From: Scilla litardierei
Taxonomy: Eukaryota; Streptophyta; Magnoliopsida; Asparagales; Asparagaceae
Direction: 5' to 3'
DNA: 64,000 nt
Assembly: GCA_030789695.1 (NCBI GenBank)
Contig: CM061142.1
Span: forward strand, 357,963,486 to 358,027,485
This document shows, in pieces, positions 22,996 through 35,050 of this stretch. A model generated the notes under the pieces. It made no database searches. It worked only from the letters and a program-made list of their open reading frames with translations, and was not told the origin of the DNA. A program made the translations under genes and the position numbers. Numbering within the stretch: position 1 is the first letter of the stretch; every line of letters begins with the position of its first letter.

Positions 22996-23195
22996 AGGGA
23001 TGAGAATGGGCATGCCCAAAGCCCGATTGGGCTTCCAAATGGGCATGCCACATCATCATCCCTACAATTCCTTCACAAATTTTTCTAGAATTTGTGAAGG
23101 AATTTTAGGGATGATGATGTGGCATGCCCATTTGGAAGCCCAATCGCCCATTTGGAAGCCCAATCGGGCTTTGGGCATGCCCATTCTCATCCCTA
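22996..23195. mobile_element. Foldback hAT-type MITE, 200 bp, with 8-bp target duplication
   Basis: The ends TAGGGATGAGAATGGGCATG and its complement are part of arms of about 95 bp around a short loop near TTTTTCTAGAA. The right arm carries an extra partial duplication of CCCATTTGGAAGCCCAATCG. The 8-bp GGAAGAGG is repeated exactly at 22988-22995 and 23196-23203, as expected for hAT insertion. Confidence 0.93.
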
Positions 23196-23203
23196 GGAAG
23201 AGG

Positions 23204-23989
23204 TTTGTCGAGGTATGACGAGGAGGATGTGATGGATGAGTAAGAGGAGGAAAGGGTGATGAGTGGAAGTAGGAGGAACAACGGTGGTGATGATGGAGGA
23301 TCAACAACATCTATAGAGAAAGAAGGAAAAGAGAGAGATGAAGATTTTTGAATTTAAGGGGCTGATTTGCAAAATTTCGAAAATTTTTGCAAATCAACCC
23401 GTGCTCTTCTCATCCCAATGGTGGGCTTTGACGGTGACACATTTGCAACACGTAGTAAAATCTCCCATTGTGTATCCGACCTTCATATTGCTCAACTTAT
23501 AAAGACATATTATTGTCATCTGTGCAATAACCGATTTGAGTGTAGCCAATCTTTCAGATCTAGATGTGCATCTTTTTAATGGGCTTACCTTTTATTGACG
23601 GCTAGGTTCTGCCTTCCAGTAAATATGGGCCGACGAAGGCTACTTCGTTGAAGTGGACCCTCGCCGGTTAAGAAGTAGGACCCGCGAAGAGGAAACCCCA
23701 TGTCGTTGATAGCTATGACTGAGCTCCTTGGGTGAGGGTCGACCTCGCATTGCCATATCTCCATTAATCTGCATCATAGAAAGATTGTCAGGGGATCGGG
23801 GCTTGGGCCCAACTTATTCCCCTCCGATGCTCAAGTTAGTTCCCAGTGGAAGAAAAGTAAATAGAAAAATAAAGAGTAATCTAGAATGTAGTATGACACT
23901 TAGCCTCTGTTAGAATCTGGTCCCTTTCTGCCTTGTCCTCTAAAGGCTTGTACCTTCCTCCATAAATGTAGCCACTAATTTCTCAATTA
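23204..23989. other. Unassigned interval
   Basis: No gene, RNA or element end is recognised. It contains a short inverted pair around TGCAAAATTTCGAAAATTTTTGCA near 23370. Confidence 0.5.
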
Positions 23990-23994
23990 GTGGC

Positions 23995-25217
23995 TGATAG
24001 GTGATTTTTAAGATAGCTTTCGCATACATTTCTCCCCCAGTTCACGCCACTTCGCTATGTTTTCTATGTTTTTTTCTCTGCTTTTTGTTGCTTTCACGTT
24101 TTTTGGTCTCTCTGGTGTGTTTCAGGCAGAAGGGAACGAATTCGTATATTTTTGAGGCTAAAAAACGAGAAATAAAACTTTGGGTGCAATCGGCAATGGG
24201 AAAGGATTCAATTTAATGAAGAGGGGGGTTATTTTGGAGATCTGCAGTATCTCACACGACCATGTGGGATGTCTCACATGGTCGTATGAGAAGATACGGC
24301 CAATGACCTCAATGAGGCCCCACACGACCGTTTGAACGGTCGGGTGGTCGATCTACCAAGAGGAACCAAGCCAACTACACGGTCGTGTGAGCTCTGCACA
24401 CGACCGTGTCGCCCCAATATTGAGTAAGGCAATGGAGAAGTTGTGGCCCCAATCAAAGGCCACAAGACCGTTTGATCAGTCGTGTGAGTTACTCTGCTGA
24501 AGAGGAAAGCCGTGATGACACAGCCGTGTGAATTATTCACATGACCATGTCATCGCATGTTCAGATGAAGCCCAGCAACAGCGAAACGGCGGTTTGGAAA
24601 TTCCAAACAGCTGTGTCGTTCAAATTTTTCTGAAGCAGGACAGCGTGCATAACTTGCTCCAAACGACGCGACCGCGTCGTTTGGGCCACATGGCCATTTT
24701 GGAGCATGTCCTGCCACTTAACCGCTAGGGTTTTGAGCCACACTTAAGCATGGGAGCACCGCCAGCAAAACGATATCCATGCATTAGCTTCGTTTTTACC
24801 CTTTTTGATGTTTTCTTCTAGTTTTAGGAGTAGCCTAGAGTTTAGATTAGGATTTGGATGTTTTCTCTTGGATTGTAAGCGAGGATTGACAAATCTTGGG
24901 AGCGATTTCTGGAGATAAGCATTCATTACTCTTCTTTATTGAATTTTCTATTTGTTATGCTATCATTCGTTATCTTCCATTGTGTTCTTTGTTTACTTCA
25001 TTGTTATCTCCCGTGATTGCTCTTATTCTATATGCTTGCATATCGTGTTCTTCGTTAAATCCCAGTATTTCATACCACGCAAAAATCGATTAGCATAGCT
25101 AACAACGACCTGAGGTCGATCTAGTACTCGATCAACCAACCTCCCTGCAGACGACCCGTACATCGCTATGACGACGTCATGTGCTTGCAGTTTACAAATG
25201 ATATAAAACTCCTAACA
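23995..25217 (+). mobile_element. Solo LTR, 1223 bp, with 5-bp target duplication
   Basis: It starts TGATAGGTGA and ends ACTCCTAACA, flanked by GTGGC at 23990-23994 and 25218-25222. No internal domain follows, so it is a solo LTR. The CACACGACCGTGT-type motifs (24246-24690) lie in its first half. By appearance it is a gypsy-type LTR, possibly Athila/Tat, but no primer site or coding part is present to prove that. Confidence 0.85.
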
Positions 25218-25222
25218 GTGGC

Positions 25223-25694
25223 CAGTGAAGTGTTCATCATGGAGTGTAACTGCCACCATCAATCATCCATTAATTGCTCAGTTTATGGCTATTGAAGTGG
25301 GATAAGATGAAGTTGTAACCGTCCCTCATTGATTGCTCTTTGTGAGGGAAGTGGAGGTTTGACTCATTCAACCCAAGAGTAATGGGAGGTTGGCAGTGGC
25401 CTGGCAGATTGACTCGGTATATGTCTATCTTCCTTAGAGGGCCTCGGGGCTATTGGGCCGAGGCATACCATTCTCAGTGGGCCTTGATCTTCATGCAGAA
25501 GTCAACTTCCCGCTTCGTGGGTCGTACCCATGTATCACCAATGGCCCCCATCACTTAGACTCATACCAGGTGCTGATTGAGAATGAGTGATGTGAGATCT
25601 CGGTAAATCGTCATGGCAGTCAAAGCGTGAATGTTAGATTTGAATCACCAAAACATTGTTTCCTTGCTTCGGTCTTTGCTGTGGTTCAAGGATC
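25223..25694. other. Unassigned interval
   Basis: There is no recognisable gene. It leads directly into the 50-bp minisatellite. Confidence 0.4.
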
Positions 25695-26650
25695 AAAGGG
25701 GGTGGCCCCTCGGCTAACGGCCGACGACGAGGGTCGTTCGGGGGGGAGGGGTGGCCCCTTGGCTAACGACCGATGAATAGGGCCATTCGGTTACGATGGG
25801 GTGGCCGATCAACAAACGGCCATCGACGAGTGTTGTTCAGTGGCAAGGGGTATGGCCCCTTCGACTTACAGCCGATGACAAGAGTCATTTGGTGTTGAGG
25901 GGGTGGTCGCTCGACTTACGGTCGAATACGAGTGTCATTCGGTGGTGAGGGGCATGGCCCTTTCGGCTTACAACCAACGACAAGGGTCATTCGATGGCGA
26001 GGGGGTGGCCCCTCAGCTTACGACTGACGATGATGGTCGTTCGGTGGCAAGGGGTGGTCCCTCAGCTTACAACTGATGACAAGGGTCATTCGGTGGTGAT
26101 GGGTGTGGCCCCTCGGCTTGCGGCCGAGGTCGAGGGTCGTTCGGTGGTGAGGGGCATGGCTCATCGTCTTACAGCCGATGACAAGGGTCGTTCAGTGGCG
26201 AGGGGGTTGTCCCTTGGAATTACGGTCGACGACGAGGGTCGTTCAGTGACGAGGGGGTGACCCCTTGGAATTACGGTCGATGATGAGGATCGTTCGGTGA
26301 CGAGGGGTGGGCCCTTGGAATTATGGTCGACGATGAGGGTCTTTCGATGGCAAGGGGTGACCCCTCGACTTACGACTGATAACGAGGGTCTTTCGGTGGC
26401 AAGGAGGTGGCCCCTCATCTTACGACCGACGACAAGGGTCGTTCGATGATGAGAGGCGTAGCCCCTCGGCTTACGGCCAACGACGAGGGTCGTTTGGTAG
26501 CAAGGGGGTGGCCCCTCTACTTACGACCGATGACGAGGGTCGTTCGGTGGCGATGATCATGGGCCCTTCGACTTATGACTGATAACGAGGGTAGTCTAGT
26601 GGTGAGGGGTGGCCCCTCGGCTTATGCCCAATGACGAGGATAGCTCGAAA
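25695..26650. repeat. ~50-bp minisatellite, about 19 copies
   Basis: The degenerate unit is GTGGCCCCTCGGCTTACGRC followed by CGAYGACGAGGGTCGTTCGG. Start points fall at roughly 25701, 25750, 25800, 25850, 25903, 25953, 26005 and onward. The unit length is not a multiple of three and the copies vary, so the open frames through it are not meaningful. Confidence 0.92.
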
Positions 26651-27066
26651 GTAGTTGTTCGGCTCCATATTTACACCCAGAAGCGCGACCCACCATAAGT
26701 GTATGGTGGTGTAGTATAAATAAAAAGTGTCGAACTCTGGGGAGGCAGTCATTATGTGTTTAGTTGTTTGGGAGTGAGAATACGTGGTTAGGGGATGTCA
26801 ATAAAGAAATCGTTGTCATAATGATTGGTTTCAACAAGTTTTAAAAGATCTAGGGCAACAGAAATCCTCGTTAGGTCGTTCAGGCTCGAACACTAGGTTG
26901 AGAATCCTATCGTTGAATTATGAGTTAGGATGAGAGTTTCACATCCGAGAATGAGAACGAGTAGTCAACCACCGTTGAGATACCCGTCTAATGTATTTTA
27001 ATGGGTCACCGCACTTTCGTTTGGCTTCACACTTGGATACGTGCATTATGCTTGACAAAATTCTCG
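26651..27066. other. Unassigned interval
   Basis: Nothing recognised. It borders the presumed outer end of the Athila-like 3' LTR. Confidence 0.4.
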
Positions 27067-28388
27067 TGTCACAGCCTGCCTCCATTACCATGGGCTAAGG
27101 TTGGGACACTACACTATGATTGGCTCAAGTAGTCGAGCTACTCTCATAGGGCACTGACTAAAGAATTAGGGGTTAGTAGTGACCCCTAGTGAACATGCCA
27201 CTCTCGTGAGCATAAGCCCTAGAAAGTGACTACTAAACCCTAATCAGGTTCGTGGGGATTTTCGCTAGATCTAGAGTCGTTCTCACTGGTCTCCACTTCT
27301 AGGGCTAATCCCCCAAAATTTGGGTTCAATCGATCATAGTATAACCCTAGGTTCATTTAACTATGGGAAACCTAGCATTCGATCCCTAGGATCCTAGGGG
27401 TTCATCCCTAAACCCTAGAAAGGTCCTACTCAAGCATGGTTATGGAAATCATAGCGAAAGCAATATAAAAAATAGCAAGAGACATCGCAAGCATGTGAAA
27501 ATGGTATCAAAAGACAGAGAATCACAAATAACACAGAAATATATTAAAATATCTAAAATCTGACCATTAACAAGAGATCGAATCGTAGCAAAATATCCAA
27601 AAGATCTTTGTTCTCCAAGGTGATGGCTCACAAAAGTTGCAGAAATTAAGAACCCTTATACCTAATTAATCGTTATCTTTTATACAAAACCACTAAAATT
27701 CGTGGATCCCAAGAATACAGACCCAAAATCTGTTTAATTTTCAATAACTTAAAGGCTGGTGACATGGCGCGCCCTAGCGCTCGGTCGAGCGCCTTTTCGA
27801 TGCTCCATCTGGGCAGATTTGGCTTGGAAAGTGGCTCGACCGAGCGGGATGACTGCTGGACCCGATCATCAGTGCTCGATCGAGTGACCATAGTGCTCGG
27901 TCGAGTTAAGCAGACAAATGGTTTTAGAGATTTTCATTCAGTTAGGGGGCATCGCTCGGCCCGAGTGATTGAGGCGCTCGGCCGAGCGACATCTTGCCAA
28001 TTATCTCCCTTTTTCCTTCACACTCTTGTGTCTCTTTATGATACCAGCTCCACCGAGCACGTCATGTCGCTCGGTCGATCGGTCTGGATTTCAGCTACAT
28101 CCAGATCAACTCCTTTGCTTCTCTTCTTTCTCTCTTCTTCTCTTCTTCTTTTGCTCCTCTCCAGCAGCTCCAGCTCGTCATGCACGATGCCATTGATGCT
28201 CCGACATCGATTCTCGTGTCTATCATCCACTATATCTCCAAATCTCTCTGAAATTCCTGAAAATCCACAAATTGATATGCGAATTAATAATATCGTGAAA
28301 TACACGATAAAATACTAAAAAGTGAAATTCGACCGATAAAAATGCAGTGAAATGATGCATGAAAATGATTGAAATTATGGACACAACA
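27067..28388 (-). mobile_element. 3' LTR of the Athila-like element
   Basis: On the minus strand it starts TGTTGTGTCCATAATT (28388) directly after the purine tract AGCTTGGGGGATTT, and probably ends GGCAGGCTGTGACA at 27067 (1322 bp). A TATA box (TGTATAAAAG) is at about 27684. Upstream of it, at 28080-27770, lie repeats of GCTCGGTCGAG, GCTCGATCGAG and CTCGGCCGAGCG. The left end is set only by the TG..CA rule; the flanking duplication cannot be checked. Confidence 0.65.
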
Positions 28389-28401
28389 AAATCCCCCAAG
28401 C

Positions 28402-30299
28402 TCACCTCTTACTTGTCTCGAGTAAGACGAGTGAGGAGTTCACCGTAGCATAAAATTAATAAAAATGGAAAAGAACGCAAAGACGAGAAAAGTGCTAAGC
28501 TATTCTCTCAGATCCCAGGACATTCACTACATATCACAACAACTCTTAAAATAACTCACACGCTACCTAGAGATTTCATATCTTATAAAAGTGAGCTATT
28601 TAGGAGTTTAAGATTGAATAAAAGGGATCTCTCTAGGGTTCATACACTTCACCTATATCCACATCCTATGTTTCATAGCATCGAGTACACATAACATTGG
28701 CGACACACTTTTCAATCAAGAGCTATAACTGAAGCTTAGAAATTTCATACAAGGCATGCAACATAGAATAGAATAAAAGTCAAGACAAACACATACACAT
28801 ATCAAATCATAGGAAATCCACGTAACTCAATTGTTTTGTTAAGTTTCAAGATTATCGAACTTTCCCGTTCATGCACAACTAGACTCTAATGTCATGCTCA
28901 CTCATTTGGTCAAAAGATTTTTCCCCCCAGACTTGCCTTGGTGTATCGCATTTAAGGAATTTTTGTGGAATTGGAATTTTGGTTTTTTAATTTTTGTTTT
29001 CTTAAAAGGATACATATTGGCTCGAAGAGAAAAGAAATTTGAATTTTTATTTGAATTTTGAAACTTCGTTTCTTTTTGGATTTTTGTAGGAGCAATTGAA
29101 TTTGAATTTTTTGGTTTTTGGCTCCTTTTGGCACTTTGCCTCAATTTTGGCTTTTTTATTTTTGGAGCGAAATTGTCATTTGTAGGGGATTTTTGGGAAT
29201 GAATGTGATAAATGTAATTTGGAGGAGGAAAATCAAGTGACATGTAGAGAATATAAGGTGACTGTGGAGAAAGAAATAATGTTACACTCAGTTCACTCAA
29301 AATTGTGCACAAACGGTTCAGAAGGATAATACATCAAGTACACTTTATCATAAGCACGGGTATTCCTAATCCTATCGACAAGCAGTGCAGTCGAGCAGTA
29401 TAGTTTTCAAATCAAGCATGGAATAAGAAATAATAAAACGGCTTTAGTTATGCGAGGGAGGAGTGAATCTTGGTGTGTATCAAATGAAAGCATACTAAAC
29501 ACTATTGTACACATTCGGTAGGTTTCATGCACTTGCAGTAGAGAGATCATCAAAAGAAATTTTTTTCAAGTACTTATAGAGATTAAGATTATGAAATTCT
29601 CTCAGTAGCATGGCATGAAAAATAAGTGTTGTGACAGCAGTGAAAGCATTGAGATATATCATCACAGAGAATTCGCCTAGCAAAAGGAAGAAAATAAAAT
29701 AGAGAAAATAAAATAAAATAACAACCACGAACACAAAAGAAAAAACATGATGATTCTAAAAAAGGAAAAAATAGGGTGAAAAGATGGAAAAATAAAAAGA
29801 AAAAGTGAAAAATAAAATAAGAATAAATAAAAGCGATATCGCTCATCCCCATAGCTAAACATAGCAGTGTCCGCAATGCTGAGAACATGTGCGTTAAGTT
29901 GAAAAACGATGCTAAAGGTGGGTGGGTGGGTGGGTGGGATAAAATAAAATAAAATAAAATGAAAATCCTAGAAATAAGAAAAATAAAAAGAAACTGTAAA
30001 CTAATGCAAATGCATGATCCTAATGCGACTAAATGCGGAAAACATGCAAATGATGATGATGATCAGACGACGGACACATCAAAATAGGTCTCCCTCAAGC
30101 TATACGACACTGGGCCCTGTGTGGACCAAAAAAATAGGTGTAGAAGGAGTACATGGAGACAAGAAATCAGGTAGCACCACCAATTATAAAGTTGGGTGAG
30201 ATAAAATCTAGGGAGAGGTGGAACGAAATTTGCACAACGATCTCTCCCAACCTCAGGTGATGTCATGTAGAAGAGCATACGACAAGAATGTGAGTCTCT
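28402..30299 (-). other. Region between Athila-like pol and 3' LTR
   Basis: 1.9 kb of A-rich sequence. Athila elements often carry an env-like ORF here, but I see no convincing one. Many short frames with Phe/Leu-rich or Lys/Asn-rich content reflect base composition only. Confidence 0.5.
29917..29938 (+). repeat. (GGGT)n run, potential G-quadruplex
   Basis: GGTGGGTGGGTGGGTGGGTG and two further Gs, five GGG tracts separated by single T, followed at once by an (AAAAT)n run. It lies in the 3' non-coding region of the Athila-like element. Confidence 0.8.
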
Positions 30300-33200
30300 C
30301 TCCTACCAATCGGCTCGTTGGCTATGTAGGGCTTCAATCTTTGCCCATTAACCTTGAACGATCCAATCTTTCTTTCAATCTCCATCGATCTGCTTGGGGA
30401 TACCTAACGGACTTTGAATGGGCCAGACCATCGAGACTTCTACTTCCCTGGAAACAGCCTCAGTCTTGAATTTTAGAGGAGTACATGATCTCCTACATTG
30501 AAACACTTCAGAGCGATCAGGTTGTCGTGATAGATTTTGGTCTGCTGATTATATATCCTGGCGTTTTCGTAGGCATTTCTCCTTAACTCCTCTAATTCGT
30601 TAATATCCAAGAGGCGACGCACTCATGTGCTCTTATAATCATAGTTGAACTTTTTGATAGCCCAAAAATCTATGTGCTCCAGTTCCACTGGTAGGTGGCA
30701 AGCGTTCCCATAAACCAATCTGTAAGGGGTGGTGCCGATGGGGGCCTTGAAAGCTGTGCGGTATGCCTAAAGCGCATCACTTAGCTTCTGAGACAAGTCC
30801 TTCCTTGATGAGCTCATTGTGTTTTCAAGAATCATATTTATCTCCGTGTTGGAGATCTCTACTTGACCGCTCGTCTGTGGGTGGTAGGCGAGCCCAATCC
30901 TATGATGCACCTCGTATTTCTTGAGTAAGGCTTCAAACTTCTTTTCAATGAAGTGGCTGCATCGTCACTTATGACTGTCCGTGGCACTCCGAAGCGAGGG
31001 AAGATGGTTTGTTTGAAAAACTTCGCTACGACCCTTGCATCATTCGTTGGGGTGGCTATGGCCTCCACCCACTTGGACACATAGTCCACTGCTATCAGGA
31101 TGTATTTGTTCCCATAGCTTGTCGGGAATGGACACATGAAGTCGATCCCCAGCAGCCAAATAGCTCGATCTCCAAAATGATTTTAAGAGGCATCTCATCC
31201 ATCCTTATGATGTTCTCGGTCCTTTGGCATCTGTCGCATCCTTGGATAAAATCATTAGTGTCCTTGAAAAGTGTTGGCCAGTTGAATCCGCTTTGTAGAA
31301 TCTTTGTCGTGGTCTTTGTAACTGCTACGCGGTCTCTGTAAGGCTGATCATGGCAGTGAGAGATGACAGAAGTGGTCTACTCCTTGGGGATGCACTGCCT
31401 GATGATCCTGTATGGGCATGATTTATAGTGGATGAGGATCGTCCCAGAAATAATGATTAGCATCGGTCAGAAACTTCCTCCGCTCATAAGTGACTAATAC
31501 ATGGGGCAAGATCCAGCTCACCAGCAAATTGACTATGTCGGCATACCATGGCGTGTTGGCAGAATCAATTGCAAGCAACTGTTCTCTAGTGAAGGAACCA
31601 TCAATATGCAAACTGTCATCCTTGTCCCCACGAATAAGCCGAGACAAATGGTCTGCTACCACATTCTCTACACCCTTCTTGTCTTTGATTTTGACGTCAA
31701 GCTCCTGAAGGCAGATAATCCATTGTATCAGCTACAGTTTAGCATCCTTCTTGCTCAGCAGATATTGTAAGGCAGTGTGATCCGTTTGGATTATGACCTT
31801 TGACCCCAGAAGATATTGTCGGAACTTCTCAATGGAATACACCACTGCTAGCAGTTCCTTCTTAGTGGCGGTGTAATTCATCTGGGCCTCATCCAGTGTC
31901 TTACTGGCATAGTAGATAGCATGCAGCTTCCCCTCTTTTCTCTGGCCTAATACGATGCCCACCACATGATCGCTTGTGTCACACATTAATTTAAATGGAA
32001 AATTCCAGTCCGGTGGATGGATGACTGGAACAAAAATGAGAGCTTCTTTTAACCTGTTAAAAGCCTCGCATCAGAAAAATTAAATGGCGTTTATTTTACA
32101 AGTAGCTCGGTGAGAGGTCGTGTGATTTTCGAAAAATCTTTAATGAAGCAGTGGTAAACCCCCGCATGCCCAAGAAAGCCCCGAATTTCCTTAAGATTGG
32201 TCAATGGGGGAAGTTCCTTGATAACCTCTATATTCGCCTTATCAAATTGTATCCCTTTATATGAAATAACATGCCCAAGGACAACTCCCTCAGTTATCAT
32301 AAAATGGCACTTCTCCCAATTCAGAGTAAGGTTGTGCTTACGGCATTGCCCTAGAACCTTAGTTAGGTTTGCTAAGCAGGAATCGAACTCAGTGACGTAC
32401 ATTGAGAAATCGTCCCTGAAGACCTCCATGATATCTTTGATAAAATTAGAGAAGATAGAAGTCATGCACCTTTGAAAGTTCGCAGGTGCATTACATAAAC
32501 CGAATGGCATCCTTTGGTATGCGAAGGTGCCATAAGGGTATGTGAAAGTCGTCTTCTCTTGGTCCTCCTTATGTAACGGGATTTGTAAAACCCCCTAATA
32601 CATGTCAATGTAACAGAAATAGTTGTCCTTGGCAAGTCGCTCAAGCATCTGGTCGATGAACGTGAGAGGGAAGTGATCTTTTTGGGTGGCTTCGTTGAGT
32701 TTTCTATAGTCTATGCACATCAGCCAGCCAGTGAATGTCCTAGTTGGTATCAACTCATTTTTATCATTTCTTATGAAAGTCATGCCACCATTCGTAGGCA
32801 TGACTTGGACATGATTGACCCAATTGATGTCCGAGATAGGATTAATAATATCTGCTTCGAGTAGTTTTAGACCCTCCTTTTAACAACCTCTTTCATATTT
32901 GGATTTAAGCGTCTTGTGTGTTCTATAGAGGTGGAATTATTATCTTTGAGGTGAATCATATGCTCACACAGCCCAGGACTAATACCCTTCAGATCAGTGA
33001 TACTATATCATATTACGTCTCTATGCTCCCTAAGAATTTTCAAAAGGTCTCCAAGTTGAGGTTCAGTGAGCGAAGCATTAACTATAACAGGATACGTGTG
33101 ATTTTCACCCAAGAAAACATATTTAAGGTTGGCTGACAGAGGTTTGAGTTCTAACTCTTAGGGCATTATACCCCCTATTGTGCTTTCCTGTGACTGTAAT

Positions 33201-33340
33201 GCCTCTTCTTCAGGTGTAGGTTCATCTGAGACGGAACTGTCTGATGTCGTCTCGTAGCTTAAGCTTGAGCTGGTTGGGGAGTGTGCCCCGTAATAGATCT
33301 CCTCAGGCTCTGCTTCTAGATCACCAGAGTTCTCGAGTTC
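30300..33340 (-). pseudogene. Athila-like Ty3/gypsy pol (RT, RNase H, integrase), broken
   Basis: Reading leftward: an RT N-terminal part with ISPGLCEHMIHL and RRLNPNMKEVVKRRV (33170-32850), LIPTRTFTGW and DYRKLNEATQKDHFPL (about 32700), MPFGLCNAPANFQRCM (32510), and VFRDDFSMYV in place of the usual F/Y-xDD (32420). RNase H has VVGIVLGQR and YASKTLDEAQMNYTATKKE (31980-31870). Integrase has a zinc-binding part near 31250, [18 protein letters not shown] (about 31090), PRTVISDD (about 30980) and GQVEISNTE (about 30850). Its C-terminal part with VNGQRLKPY ends near 30300. Many stops and frame changes make it inactive. The family is recognised by strong similarity of these motifs to plant Athila polymerases. 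The upstream half is cut off by element C at 33345. Confidence 0.88.
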
Positions 33341-33344
33341 TTCC

Positions 33345-35050
33345 TGTTAGTTATTGGTGTTTTAGATCAATATTATTTTGATGATGATCACAACATTATG
33401 TTGTAGCTAATGGCTCTTAATGTTTTAGTCTCATGTTTGTCAATTGAAGAATAAGCTTTTTGGAGACTAATAGCTTGGTGCAAGGATGGACATTAAGAAG
33501 AGCATTACCAAAGCTTAGAACTTGAAGAAGGGAAGCTCATCAAGAGGTGCCAAAGCTTGGAAGATGATGGGGAGCATCAAGGCATCAAGAGCTTGAAGCC
33601 TTAGACTTTAGGCGATGCAAAATTTAATCCATGTAATTTCTATTACTTGCATTTCTCTTTTTAAGTCTAGGATTTTGTAATGCCTTGATAGATGGTCACT
33701 CATTCATGCATATGCATTAACCATCTTAGTGAGCCTTAGGATTTTCATAGAAACCAATCCAATAGGTTCCCCATGCCAAATAACTCAATTGGAGTGTTTG
33801 TCCTTCTAATAGGCGACTGCTGAAGGCAGGACAGGCGACTGTGTGATCTCCAGGCACCTGGCCAGCCTTCTATAGCCGACTGTTCTGCACAGCTCAAGTT
33901 AACTTTTTCTTGACTCTTTCTTGAGCTTTTGGTACAGGCGACTGAAGTTCATATGACAGGCGCCTGTCTACCATCAGGCGCCTGAACTTTGTTCTTCAGT
34001 CGTCTGAGTGCTAATATGTGTAACTTATCTTTTTTGAACACCAATCCAGTTTGTGTGATAGCCAACCGATGTAGAGTTTACAGTCGCATGTCTATCTTCA
34101 GGCGCCTGGACTTTGGTCATTCGTCGTCTGAATGCATAAGTGCAAATGTAGTGTTTTCCAGCTCCATTCCATCCCATGTGACTGCCACCTGCTGAAGTAT
34201 ATTCAGGTGCATACACATTGTACAGGCGCGTGTGTAATCTTCTACAGTCGCTTGTCCTGCCTCAGATTATAACCATTTAGAATTTTCTAGCCGTTGATTA
34301 GTTACCTGGGGTTTCTTCTACATGCACCTATCCAAGAGCTTTCATCCCAAAATCTAGTCGTTGCAGATTTGTTCATTTGGCCTTTTTGCTTGGTTTTGAG
34401 GGGTTATTGTGGCTTCATATATATATGAGAAGGATTAATTCTATTATAACACTTGGTTAACATTGAATATCTTAGAGAATCATTAAGCCACTCTTATTCT
34501 CTCATTTCCATCTCATGATCACTATTCTCTTCATGCATTGAAGCTAGTTCAAGGAAAATCCTCCAAGTGCAATCAAGCTCACCTCAGAACTTGGAGATCA
34601 TCTTCCATGCCTTCTTCGTTATATAGAGTAAGTTCATCTCAAGGCATAGGTAAGGGTATTTATTTCATCTTTGTGAAGTGAAACCCTAACTTTCTTTGTA
34701 AGAGTTATTTTCTCTCTTTGTGAGAGTTTAACCCTAAAATTTTTTGTGAGAGTTAGTTTCTCTCTTTGTGAGAGATTAACCCGTGTGTTGGGTTGGTTGG
34801 TTGGGTACTCTCTTTGTGAGAGTTTTGTACTCTCTTTTTGAGAGTTCATATCTCTTTGTGAGATTGTATTCACTACCATGTGTAGGATCATAGTAAATAT
34901 TTGGTGTGGCTGGATGTACCCAAGTTGGGGAACCAGTGTAAAATCTTTGTGTTAGCATTTGCTTGATTGCGTTGTTTAATTTCCTCATGTACTTATAATT
35001 CTGTATTTACAAGTTTAATTTTTAATTACACAATTATTTTCATTACTCTA
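33345..35050 (+). mobile_element. Element C 5' LTR, first 1706 bp
   Basis: Contains the CAGGCGCCTG/CAGGCGACTG motif cluster (33810-34260), a TATA-like TATATATATGAGAAGG (34418), and short CTCTCTTTGTGAGAG repeats (34690-34866). It ends at CTCTA, the target duplication of D. The last 56 bp of the LTR lie at 55605-55660, giving a total of about 1762 bp. Confidence 0.85.
34690..34866. repeat. Short CTCTTTGTGAGAG repeats in element C LTR
   Basis: At least six copies of CTCTTTGTGAGAG or close variants, separated by about 15-30 bp. Each is itself an imperfect inverted repeat (CTCTC-TTTGT-GAGAG). They lie downstream of the probable TATA box, so they would be transcribed. Confidence 0.8.

Noticed and set aside
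28902..29312. 136-codon minus-strand frame as an Athila env-like protein
   Set aside because: Lys/Asn/Ser low-complexity from A-rich DNA, with no signal peptide or membrane segment of env type.
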